Part shown: positions 4,050 to 5,333 of the stretch, piece after piece | Position numbering within the stretch: the first letter of the stretch is position 1 | How the letters are laid out: the number at the start of each line of letters is the position of its first letter | Origin: Vulcanimicrobiota bacterium | GTDB lineage: Bacteria > Vulcanimicrobiota > Vulcanimicrobiia > Vulcanimicrobiales > Vulcanimicrobiaceae | Direction: 5' to 3' | Length of the DNA stretch: 5,333 nucleotides | Assembly (NCBI GenBank): GCA_027306845.1 | Contig: DAHUYY010000137.1 | Span: 254 to 5,586 of the forward strand | Position numbers and translations under genes: made by a program | The notes under the pieces: generated by a model | Databases searched by the model: none | What the model saw: the letters and a program-made list of their open reading frames with translations, nothing else | What the model was told of the DNA's origin: nothing

Positions 4050-5333
4050 CTACTGAAGTCGCACCGTGAATCGACCGTGCGCGGTCACCAAGGTCCCCAC
4101 CATCGGACGGGCGCTGAGCTTGAGGGTGAAGGCGAAGAGCCGGCCGACGAGCGGCTTCCCGAGCACGCTCTTCTGGCCGTCGGCCCAGAGGATACGGTCA
4201 CCGGGGCGCACGTCGGCGAGGAAGCGCGCCCGCACGGTCACGTACTCCCCGATCTTCGCCTGCGCCGGGCTCGCGGAGAGAATCGCGATCGGCAACCGCG
4301 GATCGACGGTGATCTCCGTGGGGAGCGGGGCAGGCCCCGTCGCTGCACGAGCGCGCACCTCGAAGCGGCCGGCGCGCGTCCCCTTCGGCACCACGATCTC
4401 GCCGCTCCAGCGTTTGCGCGCCGTGTCGTAACGGAGATGGACGGTGCGGCCGAAAGCGATCGCCGAGATCGCGGCATCGGCGGGCGCCGCAACGGTGAGC
4501 TCCGCCGCGCCACCGGGCGGCAGGCGCGGCTCGGAGAGCTGAAGGCTCGGCGCCACGCTCGGAGCGGCCGCCCCGGCATTGCCGAAGAACGTAAAGAGCA
4601 CTTTCTTCTTCTTGCGCGAGATTTTAAAGATCGCGCCTTTGTAATGCTCGCGTGCTTTGAGCGAGATCGTCAGATCGGGGCTCACCTGCCCGAGCCCGTC
4701 GGCGACGGTCTCCGGATCGATCGAGAGCGTGTAGGTTCCCGGCGGCAAGTCGTCGAGCACGAACGAACCGTCGTCGTTGGCGATCGCCGCTTCGTTCCCG
4801 GGCTCGGCGACGACGTACGCATTAAGGACGCCGTCACCGGCGACATATGGGCTAGGCACGCCGTGCGCGTAGAGCACGTAACCCGAGACCGAGCCGAGCG
4901 GCTCGGCGGTAAAAGTTGCGTGGGCGAGCTGCCCGCGATTCACGTTGACCTTCTGCGTGAGCTCCTTCTTCGAAAAGGTCGCAAAGGCCGGAACGGAGTT
5001 CTCCAACACCGAGACGGTATGCTCGCCGGGGCTCAAACGACCGAAGCCGTAGGCACCACTCGAATCGGTCTGCGAATACGCGCCGCTATCGACGCGCACG
5101 AGGACATTGGCGAGCGGCACGCGTTCGCCGTCGCGGCTGATTCCATAGACGTGCCCCGAGATGCCGCCGAAATCACCGACGAGAAAACCGACCTGCGCGT
5201 TCTGTCCGCCCTGAACCGTCAGCGTCACCACCGGCGAATCGGCGGTGAGCCCGCGCGGCAACGACGAGGTCTCCAAGCGCAATTGGTGCTCTCCCGGCGT
5301 CACGAAACTGAATTGATAGTTGCCGTTGAGATC
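4050..5333 (-). CDS. C-terminal part of large exported protein with transthyretin-like and Ig-like modules (5' end outside window)
   Basis: The frame is open from the window edge (codon at 5333) to a TAG at 4052-4050, giving 427 visible residues with no start. A GTG at 5303 lies inside a repeat module (around F-V-T-P-G-E-H), so it is not the true start. Numbering from the edge: residues 1-53 are the end of one module with the typical D-L-N-G-N-Y-x-F turn; 56-145 and 147-240 are two more (G-x-[IV]-S-G-x-V start, T-D-S-S-G-A-Y-G-F or N-D-D-G-S-F-V-L turn, then P-G-[ET]-[HY]-T end). This matches the carboxypeptidase-regulatory-like/SdrD-B-like transthyretin fold. A basic patch (S-R-K-K-K-K) at 239-244 precedes an Ala/Pro linker and two Ig-like segments at about 263-345 and 348-427. 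The visible part has no cysteine and no membrane segment. Such modules serve as stalks or periplasmic domains. Its place ahead of subunit and chaperone genes suggests an anchor, assembly platform or usher-like role, but no usher barrel is visible. Confidence 0.85.
   Translation of the reverse strand, partial: DLNGNYQFSFVTPGEHQLRLETSSLPRGLTADSPVVTLTVQGGQNAQVGFLVGDFGGISGHVYGISRDGERVPLANVLVRVDSGAYSQTDSSGAYGFGRLSPGEHTVSVLENSVPAFATFSKKELTQKVNVNRGQLAHATFTAEPLGSVSGYVLYAHGVPSPYVAGDGVLNAYVVAEPGNEAAIANDDGSFVLDDLPPGTYTLSIDPETVADGLGQVSPDLTISLKAREHYKGAIFKISRKKKKVLFTFFGNAGAAAPSVAPSLQLSEPRLPPGGAAELTVAAPADAAISAIAFGRTVHLRYDTARKRWSGEIVVPKGTRAGRFEVRARAATGPAPLPTEITVDPRLPIAILSASPAQAKIGEYVTVRARFLADVRPGDRILWADGQKSVLGKPLVGRLFAFTLKLSARPMVGTLVTAHGRFTVRLQ
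4614..5333 (-). repeat. Tandem transthyretin-like module repeats within the large exported protein
   Basis: Three consecutive modules of about 90 residues share the plan G-x-[IV]-S-G-x-V, a D-x-x-G-x-[YF] turn, and a P-G-[ET]-[HY]-x-[LV] closing strand. The first is cut by the window edge, the second covers about 5168-4899 and the third about 4895-4614. The third has a longer insertion between its first strands. The copies are divergent at protein level, so this is an old domain duplication rather than a recent DNA repeat. Confidence 0.65.

Noticed and set aside
1..5333. RNA genes, CRISPR arrays, insertion sequences or attachment sites
   Set aside because: I saw no tRNA-like cloverleaf, regularly spaced repeats, transposase frame or terminal inverted repeats.

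Overview
The window looks like part of a bacterial surface-fibre (pilus-like) operon. All of the coding evidence lies on the minus strand, so transcription runs from position 5333 towards position 1. The DNA is GC- and CpG-rich and unusually dense in the palindrome CGATCG. Every complete gene product starts with a signal peptide, and several carry cysteines suited to disulfides outside the cytoplasm. A PapD-like or DUF916-like periplasmic protein points to a diderm host. The phylum cannot be fixed from the sequence. My weak guess is an environmental, poorly cultured lineage such as Eremiobacterota (WPS-2) or a relative.

Layout in transcription order: (1) 5333-4050, the C-terminal 427 residues of a large exported protein made of transthyretin-like (carboxypeptidase-regulatory-like) modules followed by Ig-like segments; its N-terminus is outside the window. 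(2) 4049-3900, a 150-base gap with a probable promoter and leader. (3) 3899-3237, a 220-residue subunit-like protein, probably the major one. (4) A near-perfect 15-position hairpin at 3211-3174. (5) 3163-2369, a 264-residue chaperone-like protein. (6) 2307-1642, a second subunit paralogous to the first. (7) 1645-974, a third, more divergent subunit. (8) 974 to beyond 1, an exported protein with a proline-rich stalk and repeated beta domains that runs off the window and is a candidate tip or adhesin component.

Genes 6, 7 and 8 are joined by ATGA and TGATG stop/start overlaps, so they are probably translated as a coupled unit. The hairpin sits exactly between the candidate major subunit and the chaperone, where many pilus operons set subunit stoichiometry. 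The likely joint function is secretion, chaperoning and assembly of a beta-sandwich subunit fibre on the cell surface. No classical usher is visible. The module-rich protein of gene 1 sits where an usher or anchor might be expected, but that is inference from position only.

No tRNA, rRNA, CRISPR array, transposase or integrase was recognised. The only gaps between genes are 150, 73 and 61 bases (43 bases if the second subunit starts at 2325).
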